The translations under genes were made by a program, and so were the position numbers. Positions 11,051 through 23,244 of a DNA stretch of 64,000 nt are shown one piece after another. The stretch comes from Diphasiastrum complanatum. Taxonomy: Eukaryota > Streptophyta > Lycopodiopsida > Lycopodiales > Lycopodiaceae. The notes under the pieces were generated by a model that was given only the letters and a program-made list of their open reading frames with translations, was not told the origin of the DNA and ran no database searches. Numbering within the stretch: position 1 is the stretch's first letter; the number at the start of each line of letters is the position of its first letter. The stretch covers positions 62,271,374-62,335,373 of the forward strand of contig CM055099.1 of assembly GCA_029204225.1 (NCBI GenBank), given 5' to 3'.

Positions 11051-11756
11051 TTTTCTTTCTTCATCTACTTGCCATGCCAAACTTGTATGATAGTCTTCAA
11101 AGTACATCTTGGCCTCATTGTCCCAACCCAACCAGCGATGCTTGAACTTTAACCCTAAAATTTCACATCTATATAGTTCATATTCTTCAAAATTTAGAAA
11201 CTGGAAATCTTGAAATCTGCTGCCTGGCAGCCATGCCTTTGAAAGGAATCCTCGAAGTCAGTGCCACTTGAAAAATTCTTTAATTGTCAATCAAGAACTT
11301 ATAAAAGCTGTACCAAATTCTCAGTTATATAAACAGCCTAACTTTGTGCTTTATCAGACTTTGGATTTACCTAGTAGTTGCAACTTGATTAATCAGGTTA
11401 TTCCTACGAAACAGACAGAAATTTGAGCACACACCAGCGTAGATAATTATCCACTCGTGTGGTTGAACAGCTCACTCTCTTGAATGAATGACTTCCATAG
11501 GGTTTCAACAAATTGCCTTTCAGAAAAACGTAAATCTGACAGTGGATACAGAGATTTGTAGCGAGCGAGAACCGGGAAGTGATTGGTGAAGCGAGGCGAT
11601 CGACGGGGACGGATGAATGGGGGTGAGATTGTTGGCACATCAACCAGCAAGAGAAGATGTGAGAAAGAGCACATCCAACTTTGACAATAACAAAAATAAT
11701 GCTTGACCTAACCTTCGCCCTTAACCCTACTTTGAATTGAAAGATTTCTCATCCAA
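11051..11756. other. No gene recognised
   Basis: Overlapping minus frames at 11404-11674 (75-79 codons) are rich in Ser/His/Pro and show no domain. No repeat boundary is obvious. Unassigned. Confidence 0.3.
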
Positions 11757-12020
11757 TCATGATTCCCCACGTGGAATAATGGCTGATTCAAATGCGTTTA
11801 GGTCTATCTCTATGGACCATGACGATTTAGAAACTTCACATTCTTGAACCCATTTATATCTCAATAAATCATGTTTAAAGGCATATGTAATGGCCTTATC
11901 CATAATAGTTTTTAGTTCATCTGGACCATCTAAGGGTATGTTTTCATAGCATTTAGAGATGTTTGCGACCCACATACTGGTAATCAATGGCGGTAAATTA
12001 AGATAGAAATCCATGGATGA
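11757..12020 (-). pseudogene. Penelope/rvt-like RT palm fragment
   Basis: An open minus frame reads SSMDFYLNLPPLITSMW, then VANISKCYENIPLDGPDEL. This fits RT motif A of Penelope-like elements and the related rvt genes (pattern ADxxxCYExIPL, here with Asn replacing the usual Asp after VA). The upstream LNLP...ITSM also fits that group. It matches neither the LINE, copia nor gypsy RTs elsewhere in the window. The fragment stops at 11757 without the catalytic YxDD motif. It lies head-to-head with the finger-domain fragment at 12056-12958, so the two halves of one RT are inverted relative to each other. The family call is by motif only. Confidence 0.5.
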
Positions 12021-12055
12021 CTCACATTTGTTTGATGATATAGACGAACATTTTC

Positions 12056-12958
12056 ATGAAATTATTTTCTAAATGGTCATACTTACCAAGTGTTAAAAAT
12101 GACTGGTATTTACCTTCTAAAGTTTTTTGCAACTTTGATATAAAAAGCTTACATTCTTGCGATTGCATATCGTTTAAACAATTTAAGGGTTTTATTTCAA
12201 AAAAATTTGGACCTATTATCTCTACCGATTGTACTATTGTTAAAAGTTCAATCTTACATAAATCACTAGAGAAAGGTCTAAATCATATTACACTAAGACA
12301 AGCTAATATCAACAAGGTTGCTTCTGAATTATATGATGGATGGTTTAAACTCATGGAACTCTTACCCGCTCATGAACACTTAGATGAGATAACGATAAAA
12401 AAACATGCTATTTTTTTGTAAGAACGTTGCCTAAACTATAGTAGAAAGCCTAATTGGCTACATGGTAACACGGTCTCATCATCTAAACTAAAGATTGCCA
12501 ATGATGAACAACAATGGCTTACCAACTTTCTATACATTAATGGCATTGACAAAGCACAACATAATCCCTGCTTTATGTGTAAATTCTTCGTACAAAAATC
12601 AGCCATTGAGAGACTAAACAGTCTAGACTTCAACCCCTTTCTTGATGATCCGCGAAACTCAGTCATGGAATTCCTAACATACATGATGGATAAACTTACC
12701 AAGTCTCTACCTAATTTTTTTTAGATAATGATTATTTACCCTATTTACTATGTACTTATAAAGCCCACAAGGAATCGTTCAGATGGATTACCAATGCTCA
12801 TGATTGTTGTTTTACTAGACTTGCCAAATTCCTCATAAGAGCTCTTGGTATGTTGTCACCATTCCTGATGGAAGGTGCAAACCTTAAGGCAAAGACATAC
12901 AACGTGAGCATAGAACTACTTCACATGAATAGCTTTAAAAACTCTATTACGGTAACAT
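12056..12958 (+). pseudogene. Penelope/rvt-like RT N-terminal and finger fragment
   Basis: The plus-strand frame from 12056 continues through one stop (12419-12421) to 12723, then shifts by one base at a T8 run into a frame open to 12958. The N-terminal part includes LEKGLNHITL and LYDGWFKLMELLP. Later come NPCFMCKFFVQKSAIERL and, in the shifted frame, YLPYLLCTYKAHKESFRW and ITNAHDCCFTRLAKFL. The Tyr-Lys-x-His-Lys followed by Arg-Trp-Ile-Thr-Asn and a conserved helix is the RT1/RT2 finger pattern of Penelope-type enzymes. With the palm piece on the opposite strand this suggests a rearranged, dead copy. It could instead be a remnant of a single-copy rvt gene. Confidence 0.5.
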
Positions 12959-13365
12959 AAATGTAAAGAAAATCTCCCTGTATCAATGATACTAGTAAGC
13001 TGAAGACGAGAGCTAGTAACTTTTCTTCTTTCTATCCTTTCATCATCTTGCACATCGGTCAATCTCTGTAAAAATTTAATCTCTTGATAGGTCGTTCACT
13101 CTTTGCGCTACTGCTTTGCCCTTCCTTTCCCTTGAAACATGAAAACCTTCTTTCTTTCTCGTTCCACCCTGATATAACTGAGTTCGAATTATTAAGATTG
13201 AAGTTGCCTGTTCTTTTGCTTGTATTTTGGAAGAATTTGTCTCGGAGGGTAGAGAAGCTCGGTCTTTTCAAAAGATGTTCTATTTCACAAATATTTTCGG
13301 CATCTCCCAAGTGTGCTAAGAGTTTGGTAGGTTGTTCAAAGGAGTGCTTTGTGCATTGAGACAGG

Positions 13366-14245
13366 TTGACAGAGAGGATGGAATCACTTCTTGAGATGAA
13401 TGATGTTTTGAATATTGTTCTTGGTTTGGAAGAGAGGCCAGCAACACAACTAAATCAAATGAGGTATGACAAGAGGGCCAAAAAGGCTCTACACATGATA
13501 AAGATTAATGTTACCAATGAGCTTCTCAAGGAAGTTGGTAAGAGTACTTCATCAAAGGATGCTTGGGATTCATTGGAGAAGCTTTATAAATCCAAGTTTG
13601 CTTCTAGAGTGTTGACTCTAAGAAGGTAAATCTTTTCTTGTTTGCAAAATAATGAAGAAAGTCCAAATACTTCTATTTTGAGGGTGAAAGCGTTGAATGA
13701 TGAGTTAGCTTGCATTGATGAGAGCATTAAGGAAGGAGAGCTTGTTCAAGTTATTCTTAACGGATTGTTGGATGCTCATGCTAACATTGTTCAAAGTCTT
13801 GCTATTCAAAAGACTTTGCCAAGTTTGATTAATCTTCAAGAGATCTTGATCAATGAAGAATATAGGCTTCAAGCAAGAGGTGGATCTTCATCAACATCTC
13901 AAGTTGGAGAGGAGGTTATGTTCATCAAGGCCAAAATCAAAAGTAAGTGGTCTAAGGGGGCAAGATCAAGGGGAGGCTTCTTCAAATGGCAAAAAGAAAG
14001 ATAGATCAAAGCTCAAGTGCTTCTATTGTGGCATCAAAGGACACTTTGCAAGTGAGTGCTACAAGAAGAAGAGAGATCAAGGAGACAAGCAAGGTAATCT
14101 TACTCTTGATGAGGATGGTTTGGATGTTCAAGATGCAAATGATGATGCTTTTGTGATGTCTTCATGTATGCTTGCTAATGATGGAGATCTAGATCCATGG
14201 TGGATTGATAGTGGAGCAAGTTCACATTTCTATGAAGAATAGGAC
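13366..14245 (+). pseudogene. Ty1/copia gag-protease fragment
   Basis: Plus-strand copia gag in three frames. 13366-13629 (MESLLEMNDVLNIVLGLEER, DAWDSLEKLYKSKFASRVL) is the UBN2-type gag domain. 13642-13990 continues with VKALNDELACIDESIKEGE and LVQVILNGL. 13990-14240 has a CCHC knuckle, CFYCGIKGHFASEC, and then the protease active site WWIDSGASSHF. Two frame changes mark it as dead. Protease stops abruptly at 14242, and about 50 bp later the element's polypurine tract and 3' LTR begin, so integrase, RT and RNase H have been deleted. No 5' LTR is seen. Confidence 0.9.
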
Positions 14246-14295
14246 TTCACCTGGAGTGTTATCAAAGTCCATGCTAAAACTAGTTGAAGAGGGAG

Positions 14296-14735
14296 TGTGA
14301 GAGATTTCAACTAGTTTAGTCATATTTGCTACATTTGTTTATATGGCATTTGAGACCAATTTATATTAGAATTAGATTTTGACTTTTCAAAGTTATATTA
14401 GTCTAAAAGCATTTGAATAAATACTTTTGGAAAGTGTGGAAAATCGTAGATTCAAATTTGAGTAGTAGAGACATTGAATCTAGTCACAATAATAGTAGGG
14501 TTTTCTATTTTGGAGGGAAACCAAAGTTTGAATTTAGATTTGGACCTGCTATAAAAGGTTGTAACTCGTGGAAAGAGGGATCATTCTCTCTCTCTTATCT
14601 CATTCGTGCTTATGCATGGCTCTCTTGGGTTGTGACTATCCATTGGTGCACTATACTTGTGATATCTTGCAATTCTATGTCTAGAATGTTCATTAATTGC
14701 TATTTTCAGATCAACACGTGTGAAATACAGTAGCT
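14296..14735 (+). repeat. 3' LTR (partial) of the 13.4-kb copia
   Basis: Begins TGTGAGAGATTTCAAC directly after a purine tract (GTTGAAGAGGGAG, 14283-14295). About 350 bp of it recur inverted at 22896-23244, which proves a repeat boundary at the TG. The 3' end is not sharply defined; 14735 is an estimate. Confidence 0.75.
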
Positions 14736-15329
14736 TATTGTAATTGTACGGACATCAACATTATTTTATGTTTTGGTTTATGTTTGATCAATATCTATTA
14801 GAGTTTGCATCTCATTTTTAGTGTAGATGCTGATTTTTCTACATTGGCAAGATTGGTGAATTGTTGTCTTTCTAACCCAAGATCATTTCATAGGTATGGA
14901 TCTTAATGGATCTCAAATCTTTCACAAATCATTCTTGTATTCAACCCTTAGAGATTGAATCATTTCTATACATTTATTCAACAAGAATGCTCATAGAAAG
15001 AGGAGATTGATGACAAGAGGAGGCTTTTAAAAGAAGGATTTGTAGGATCGCAGTTGTATGTTTAATTTCATTTTTTCAATTTTGTTCTATGTTTTTAGTT
15101 AGAGCTTTGTTGATAGCACGTGCTCTTTATCAATATTAGCTACTAACATGCCTCGGTTCAAAATTTCAAATGTCAGTTATCACAATGAGCCATAAGTCCA
15201 AAAAAAAAAAAATTGACATTATGTTTCACACCAACAAGTGTGAATCATCATTTCCTACAAAAAAGTACTAAATTGGTTTCTAATAGAAGGAACCTTAGGA
15301 CTATCTTTGCATAAAATCACAAGAAGAGA
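14736..15329. other. No gene recognised
   Basis: AT-rich sequence. Its left part may be the rest of the LTR that starts at 14296. No open frame of interest. Confidence 0.3.
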
Positions 15330-15760
15330 CTAAAAAACCTCTCTAGTGAATCCCTTTCATAACTCGTATGCAATTTGTGAGGGCTAGACTTCGTAATTTA
15401 CACTTCATTGTCCTCCATCATGTTGGTGTTGAGTCTCGACTTCAAAAACATAGCACGAGCTGGATTAGCGGCTTAAAATTGAGTCCTCAAGGCTTCCCAA
15501 GCTCCCTTGGCCTAAACCGTGTCACTAATGTGGGTAATTACGTGATCCTTCACTGATAAATTGATCAAGGATATCTCTCTCTTTGCCTTCTTGTCATAAG
15601 CTCTCATGTCAACTAGAGTGGTATTGGGCCTCACCTCAATACCCCAATGATGTCCCATAGCTCTTTCTCCATGAGAATGCTTTTCATTTTGAATTTCAAG
15701 ATGTAGTTGGATGCCCCATCCAACTTACTTGCATCATCCAAAATTGTCTCATTGTTATGT
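15330..15760 (-). pseudogene. Ty1/copia gag remnant
   Basis: The minus strand from about 15740 downward translates, with stops and frame changes, as LDGASNYILKFKMKSILM, KELWDIIGVL, MRAYDKKAK, then KGAWEALRTQF, ARAMFLKSRLN and MMEDNEV. This is the start of a copia gag (Asn-Tyr...Trp-Lys-x-Lys-Met, Ala-Trp-x-x-Leu, Leu-Lys-x-x-Leu). It differs in sequence from the gag at 13.4 kb, so it is another family or a much older copy. At least three stops are present. Confidence 0.7.
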
Positions 15761-16080
15761 TGGCCATCTCCAAATTGTCCAAAATTCCACCTAAAGGCTA
15801 AAAGGAATATCCGAGGCCAATGGCAATGTCAAAATTCAAAAATATTGACTTGCAATTTTTAGCTTGCCAAGCCACCCGTCGCTTTGTCGCCAAATTGGAA
15901 GCAAAGATAGTTTCCATTTTCGAAATGCCTTACGTGTCACATTCTTGACTAGTCACTCTCTGAAAGGGGCAAATCACTTTTGGAGTCCATAGAGCACTTT
16001 CTCCATGCTTCAGACCGTTTGCAAAATTTGAGAAGTCAAAGGGCATGCTCTAGAATGATTGGACCCCATTTATTGTCTTT

Positions 16081-16290
16081 TTACATCATGATTGGACCCC
16101 TAGATTTGCACCTCTCATCATGATTGGACCTCATGATTTCCATCTCACAATTTGATTGGGCCTCATGATGTGCACCTCTAATCATGATTGATTCATGTGT
16201 AATGCACCTCTTGAAGTGTTTGGCCTTGTGATCTATGCCTCTAAATGTGATTGGGCCAAATAGATGCATTTCAATCCTAACATCATGTAA
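16081..16290. repeat. Degenerate tandem repeat (about 33-35 bp)
   Basis: Successive imperfect units around ATCATGATTGGACC / TTGATTGGGCCTCATGAT / GTGATTGGGCC, separated by a CACCTCT-type spacer, about six units. The open minus frame across it (Met-rich, MRSNHDERCKSRGP-like) follows from the repeat and is not a gene. Confidence 0.6.
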
Positions 16291-16299
16291 CAAATGTCA

Positions 16300-16959
16300 C
16301 TATCTCACTAGAACTCAAGTTTAAGGCCTATTGACTATTCAAACTCAACATAAATGAGCTAAAATGATTAGACCTACCCTCCACACGTGGAAAAAAAAAT
16401 TCCACACATGTGAGATTTACATATGTACATGAGATTATAAACTAATCAAGCTAGATTTTGCAAAATCTTCACGCTCCTCCTCAAAATTAGCTTGGTTACT
16501 ATGCTAGTTTTCTCCAAAACTTAGGTAGCTAATAATAGCTTATCAAGTAGATTCTTTGGCATGAGCTTGATGAGAAAACCAGCCAATAAGCCTAAAATTG
16601 TAGAAAGGTCAGCATAGCCAAGACAAGGCTTCCTTGATTGAAAGCCATCTCCAAGCATCAAGAAGAGCATTCACCCATTTGAGCACTTTTGCCATTGATT
16701 TCTTCCATCCTTGAAGAGCATGATTGATCCAAAAGCTCTTCCTCCTTGAAAATAGTTGCAACTCCATAAGGATATCAAGAGTCCTCCTTGACTCAAAAGG
16801 ATCACAAAGATCCAACATCATGTGTTCACAGATTGCTGCTGCTAATCTGTGAACACGATTGTTTAATGTTCTTCTTAGTTTCTTGAACTCTGAAAATCGG
16901 GTGTTTCTGCCTGTTCCATGAAGCTGGTTTGTTAAGATCAATCTTCTTAGTTTGAACCG
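16300..16959. other. No gene recognised
   Basis: A minus frame of 110 codons lies at 16609-16941 (Arg/Leu/Trp-rich, no domain I know). It may be LTR or transposon-derived, since LTR-like sequence begins immediately to the right. Confidence 0.3.
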
Positions 16960-17519
16960 TTTCAGGCAGAAAGATTTAACGTTTACTCAGACATGTTTCC
17001 CAGCCTGCCAATGGGATGATTAAGATTCGTTCACTCCAACTACATGCATACACATTCACATGCAACCAACACTCGTTCACAAGCAAATCAGCATTCTAAA
17101 CAAGTGAACAAACAACAATTCTTGCTACTAATTAGCTCTAAATATTCAAGAAATAGTAAACCGCGTAGATTAATCTACAAATCAGGAAAAGAAACAAGAA
17201 ACTAGCTACCTAACAGCATACTAGCAATCCAAGAATCAAGAAACACCCATCTTGATTCTTGGATAACCCAAGAACAATCAAGAACTGGATTGTTAGAAGA
17301 TTTGCAAGATTTGAATCACAATTCCAGCCTATCTAGTTTACCTGGATGCTGAAAACTACTTAAGCAAGAACAAGAAACTAATCCACAACTACATTCCAAA
17401 AGAAAGACAACAAGAAATTTACTCTATTCCACATCCACAAACAAGAGAATACAAAGCATGTTCATAGGAGATTCACTCAAGAAAACAGCCATGAACAAAG
17501 AGCTCCAAGATTTAATAAC
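16960..17519 (-). repeat. LTR fragment related to the 44.1-kb solo LTR
   Basis: Resembles 44150-45010 in order and wording: a GCAAGATTTG-type block, a hairpin with 14-bp perfect arms (17228-17241 and 17250-17263), CTAATCCACAACTA, and CAAAGAGCTCCAAGA near the end. It is cut at 17519 where the copia 5' LTR begins. Its outer termini are not visible. Confidence 0.6.
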
Positions 17520-18210
17520 TCAATGACAAGGACCGGATGGATGCCAGCTAATCACCAGCCAACTGGCGATTGCAATTGACGACCTAATTTCTTAGTATAA
17601 ATAGTTGTTCATATTCATACAGATTAATTCATTGAGAATTAGAATTATCAGAAGCATTTGAATAGTTAGCTCTCTTTCTCTCTCAAGCATGCGAGCTTGA
17701 ACACTCCTGAGCATTCTAGCTCATTTCTTAGAGTTGTTTTAGTAATTGCTATTGCGCTACTGCTTATCAACATTGCACATTAATTCAGACTTTTATTTTA
17801 GCCACTCAGAGATAGCATAGAATACGTGGCTTCGATCCGCAACTATTGTACTCATTTACTTCTGTTTCATCTTGAATTGATACTATCCTTTATTGCATTC
17901 AGCTTCATCTCAGAATGTATGCGTTTTCTGGAGTTCTTCGCGACTAATTATTTGTCTGATAATTGTCGATGCTTAATTGTTTGGCTACGTAATCATTGTA
18001 GTACTGGCGATTTCAAAGTTAGTTACTATAAGCTCAAATGTGATTTCTATCACTATTGTTTTGTTTGAAATTAATAGGCATAGTCATGCATTGGAAAGAT
18101 GAAGATAGTTTATTCCACCATGCACGAAAAGTTTTCTTTCTAAACACACAAATTATTTTCATTCGTTTCTTTTCGAGTTAGACCTATCTTCTACACACCA
18201 CTTTCCGACA
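17520..18210 (+). repeat. 5' LTR of copia family 1, 5'-truncated
   Basis: Matches the 3' LTR from 22183 to 22895 and ends in ...CCGACA just before the primer-binding site. The first ~480 bp of the LTR are missing. It keeps an ~80-bp stretch (about 17834-17914) that the 3' LTR lacks, and has only a short, interrupted CT tract (17670-17690) where the 3' LTR has 115 bp. Confidence 0.92.
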
Positions 18211-18226
18211 TGGTATCAAAGCAATT
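18211..18226 (+). other. Primer-binding site (tRNA-iMet)
   Basis: TGGTATCAAAGCAATT follows the 5' LTR end directly. TGGTATCA-AGC is the usual copia site complementary to the 3' end of initiator tRNA-Met, here with one substitution (AAAGC for AGAGC). Confidence 0.9.
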
Positions 18227-18412
18227 TCACTACTTTATCTGATTCCAATATGATATCAGAGCGAAAGCTCTAATACTTGATATCTTTCGCGATATCAAAT
18301 TGATATCATACTCTTCAGTTCTTTTTAACCTTTCCGTATCAGAGAATTGATTTCCTATTATTGGCATTACTGCATCTTAGCGTCATCGATACAATCATAG
18401 ACTAAGTTTCAG

Positions 18413-18972
18413 ATGGATATCGTAGACAAGATGAACGGATCCAATTATCATTTGTGGAAATTTAAGATGAAGACCATGCTAATCGCCAGTGACTTATGCA
18501 ACCTGATCAACAAGCAAACACAGTTTCATCATCTCCCCAGGTCGAAGTGGATGAAGGTGCATTCATGGTCAAAGATCAAAGCGCATTTTTGGATGATTCA
18601 TGGTATCTGGATTCCGGAGTAACTCAACATATGACCAATCAACATGAGATCTTCAACTTCTACACTCTTTACAGCACAAAAAAGTTTGTTCATCTTGGTG
18701 ACAATAGTACTCACAATATTGAAGGTGAAGGTACTATAAGATTGCGTTTCCAGCATGATCAATTCAAATTACGATCAAAGGTCTTATATGTTCCTAAACT
18801 CTCTACAAATCTGTTATCAGTGAGTAGAATTACAAATTTAGGTCATAAGGTAGAATTTGAATCTGATAGTGCAAAATTGTTGATAGGAGTAATAAGATCC
18901 TTGCCATCGGCAAGAGGCAGGGTTAATAATATAGATTGGCACATTGTTATTTTGAGTTTAGTCAAGTCTTGA
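18413..18972 (+). pseudogene. Copia family 1 gag start and protease
   Basis: 18413-18500 encodes the gag N-terminus ([19 protein letters not shown]). It is joined almost at once to protease in another frame: FLDDSWYLDSGVTQHMT carries the catalytic Asp-Ser-Gly, followed by FVHLGDNSTHNIEGEG and VLYVPKLSTNLLSVSRI. Nearly all of gag, including the zinc knuckle, is therefore deleted. The frame continues to 18972, where it overlaps the GAG-preintegrase frame. Confidence 0.9.
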
Positions 18973-19720
18973 AAACCTCTGTTCTAGTCAATAAGGCATT
19001 ACTATGGCATCATCGCTTAGGACACTTGAATCATGCATCTGTTATAAACATGTCCAGACAATCCATGGTTCTTGATCTCGACTATCCTTCTGGTAAGATC
19101 GATCTCCCTGTCTATCATAGCTGCATCTTTGGAAAGCAGGCTAGGATTTCTTTTAGATCAAACCATATGTATGCAACAAAAGATCTATTAGATGTTGTTC
19201 ATACATATATATGTGGACCTATGCAAACTCCTTCATTGCTAGATGCAAAGTATTTCATTACCTTTATTGGCAAATTCTGGCTTTCATCGAATTCAGACAA
19301 TTCAAAGAGCATGTTGATGAGAATCAAGCTGGTAGACGAATCAATGCACTGAGATCAGATAACGGGGGAGAGTACATCTCCAACAAATTCAAGGACTATT
19401 GCCTTAACAACGACATTGAGCAACAATACATCACTTCCTATTCACCTCAGTCAAATGGTCTTGTTGAGAGAAAGAACAGAACCTTAGTTGAATCGGAAAA
19501 GTGCAGGCTATTACATGCGACACTTCCGAAGTGCTTTTGGGCTGAAGCTGTTTCAACAGAAACCTATATTCAGAACAAATGTTCTACTAAAGACCTCTCA
19601 AACAAAACACCATTCGAAGTTTGGACAGGTACCAAACCTTCTTTATCAAACTTACAAGTTTTTGGATTAACTGCTTTTGCACTGATTCCTTTTGATTTCA
19701 GGGAGAAGCTCGACTTCTAG
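18973..19720 (+). pseudogene. Copia family 1 integrase
   Basis: The GAG-preintegrase segment LLWHHRLGHLNHASV is present, with a damaged zinc finger. The core start DLLDVVHTYICGPMQTPS lacks the usual intact DxxGP. After a frame change, RSDNGGEYISNKFKDYC and YSPQSNGLVERKNRTL give the second Asp and the Glu of the DDE triad, then WAEAVSTETYIQNKCSTK and TPFEVWTGTKPSLSNL. The frame ends in a stop at 19718-19720. An integrase would insert the cDNA; this one is frameshifted. Confidence 0.92.
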
Positions 19721-20097
19721 AGTATCAAGTGTGTTTTCATCAGCTACACTACTTCAGATCAAGCCTACAAGTTGTTCGATCCCATTGAGTCGAAGATATT
19801 CACTAGCCGGGATGTCACCCTCATTGAAGATCAGTTTCAAGACCTCAAAGAAAGGGCAGTTCCCATGTAGCCAACCTATCAGATTCTCCTGACGCTTTGA
19901 ATTTTCCAGTTTTTCAGTTGACTATTCCTATTGAAGGTCCAAGCTCCTCTACTCTTGACAAACAACAAATCAACAATGGCTCAGAAAATGATAATGTTGC
20001 AGTTCAGCAACAACAATAATGATAGAAACTATCAACTTCCTCTATTAACCAGAATATCTTCAAGAACTAGCAAACCACCCAACTGGTATATCGACGA

Positions 20098-20974
20098 GTT
20101 CGCAGCCTACCTTGTTCAGGAACCAATGTCTCTCCAAGAGGCACTTAGTTAGCCTGATTCAAATCTCTGGAAAGAAGCTATTGATAAAGAGTATTCATCT
20201 CTTATCAAGAACCAGACGTGGATGATTGACGAATTACCTGCCAGCAGAAATGTAGTTGATTGCAAATGGGTTTTCAAAGCTGACAACGCAGATGGAAGCA
20301 TCAACAGAAGAAAGGCACGACTAGTAGCCAGAGGTTTTTCTCAGGTATACAACGTCGATTACACTGAGACCTTCAGTCCAGTAGTCAAGCATTCTTCTAT
20401 TCGACTTTTGCTATCATTTGTTGTTGTAGCAGATTTGGAAATACATCAAATGGATGTACATATAGCATATCTCAATGGAGTTATCGAAGAAGACATTTAC
20501 ATGGTGCAACCCGAAGGTTATATTTTTGAGGGTAAGCACAAAAATCATGTTTGTAAACTCCATAAGGCACTTTATGGCTTGAAGCAATCTGCTCGAGCAT
20601 GGTTTCAAAGGATCAATACTTTCCTTCTTGATCACGGCTATACACCTAGATCTTCAGATTCAAACGTTTACTTCAAAGCAGTGCAACAGTCTTTTATCAT
20701 TATCACTTTGTACTTGGATGATACATTGCTTTTTAGCAACAGTATCGGTCTGGTAAAAGAAGCCAAAACAATGCTATCTTCCAAATTCGACATGACCGAT
20801 ATGGGCGAAGCTCATTTTTGCCTTGGTATACAAATCCACAGAGACAGAAAACAGAAGTTGGTCTACATTACACAACAGAGGTACATCTACAACATTTTAG
20901 TCAGATATAATATGATTGATTACAAGTTAGCTCTCTTGCCAATGGAACCAGGACTCAAATTGTCAAAGGACTAG
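20098..20974 (+). pseudogene. Copia family 1 reverse transcriptase
   Basis: The frame at 20222-20974 holds CKWVFKADNADGSINRRKAR, FSPVVKHSSIRLLLSF, DVHIAYLNGVIEEDIYM (motif A), YGLKQSARAWFQ (B) and TLYLDDTLLF (C, Tyr-Leu-Asp-Asp intact). An upstream piece (SLQEALS then TAG then PDSNLWKEAI) reads on if the TAG at 20151-20153 is a former Gln. The frame is cut by another TAG at 20972-20974, where the related copy at 35.1 kb has Gln. The RT fold is otherwise complete. Confidence 0.95.
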
Positions 20975-21696
20975 TGTCCCCAAGCAATCATTAGAAACAG
21001 CAGATGCTTGAGTATCCTAACCATTCTATTATAGGATCTCTTATGTACACCATGATCTGTACCAGGCCAGACATAACTTTTGTAGTCAGCTCTCTCAGTT
21101 AGTATATGGCTAATCCTGGTATAATACATTGGAAGGCTCTTATCAGAGTCATGAGATATCTTCGAGCTACTATGGACTTTTGCATTTGTTATGGAGCAGT
21201 CGGCAACGACAAATTCAATTTACTCAGTGGTTTCACATATGCAAGTTGGACAGGAGATGTAGACACTCGTAAATCTACTTTCGGATTTACATTCTTCTTC
21301 AACAATGGTCCAATTTCCTAGAACAGTCGCAAGAAATCTTCGATAGCTCTATCTTCCACTGAATCAGAGTATATCGCAGTCTCTCAGACTACAAAAGAAG
21401 CAATTTGGTTGATAAACTTACTCTCAAATATCAGTATGAATCATTCATTATTTTGTGATAATCAAAGTGCCATCGTTTTATCAGCCAACCCTAGATTTCA
21501 TTCCAGGAGTAAGCACATTGAACTGAAGTATCATTTTGTCAGAAGCAAAGTTCTCAACGAAGAGGTTAGATTGCAGTACTGTAGAACGCAAGATATGACA
21601 GCTGATGTTTTTACCAAAACATTAAGTTTGGAGTCACACAGAAGATTTTGTGTAGAACTAAGCTTGAAGGTCAAGGCATTCAAGGATTCAGATTAA
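20975..21696 (+). pseudogene. Copia family 1 RNase H
   Basis: Contains SIIGSLMYTMICTRPDI, HWKALIRVMRYLRATMD, then SSTESEYIAVSQTTKEAIW, FCDNQSAIVLSANP, FHSRSKHIELKYHFVRSKV and TADVFTKTL. This is the connection domain and RNase H of a copia element. It is interrupted by TAG at 21100-21102 (Gln in the copy at 34.9 kb), by TAG near 21319 (Trp expected) and by a one-base frame change near 21000. The polypurine tract and 3' LTR follow. Confidence 0.95.
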
Positions 21697-21703
21697 GGGA
21701 GAG

Positions 21704-22895
<1,192 letters not shown>

Positions 22896-23244
22896 AGAGA
22901 ACCATGTATAAGCATGAATGAGATAAGAGAGAGAGAGAATGATTCTTCTTCCCACGAGTTACAACCTTTCATAGCAGGTCCAAACCTAAATTCAAACTTT
23001 GGTTTCCCTCCAAAATAGAAAACCGTACTATTATTGTGACTAGATTCAATGTCTCTACTACTCAATTTGAATATACTAAAACTCGTGTAATATGATTTTC
23101 CACGCTTTCCAAAAGTGTTTATTCAAATGCTTTTAGACTAATATAACTTTGAAAAGTCAAACTCTAAGTCTAATATGAAATTGGCCTCAAATGCCATATA
23201 AACAAATGTAGCAAATATGACTAAACTAGTTGAAATCTCTCACA
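22896..23244 (-). repeat. Inverted LTR fragment (family of 14296 LTR)
   Basis: Reverse complement of the first ~350 bp of the LTR that begins at 14296, ending in ...GAAATCTCTCACA on the plus strand. It abuts the end of the family 1 3' LTR at 22895/22896. The open minus frame within (SSRDIESSHNNS...) also occurs in the 14.4-kb copy and is LTR sequence, not a gene. Confidence 0.9.

Noticed and set aside
13059-13359. Overlapping 83- and 91-codon frames on both strands
   Set aside because: No domain on either strand. They sit at the cut 5' end of a copia gag and are probably incidental.
14413-14733. Open frame of 106 codons shared with 22844-23065
   Set aside because: The sharing is explained by both lying in the same LTR family in opposite orientations.
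16081-16293. Met/Arg-rich minus frame as a gene
   Set aside because: It is produced by a degenerate ~34-bp tandem repeat.
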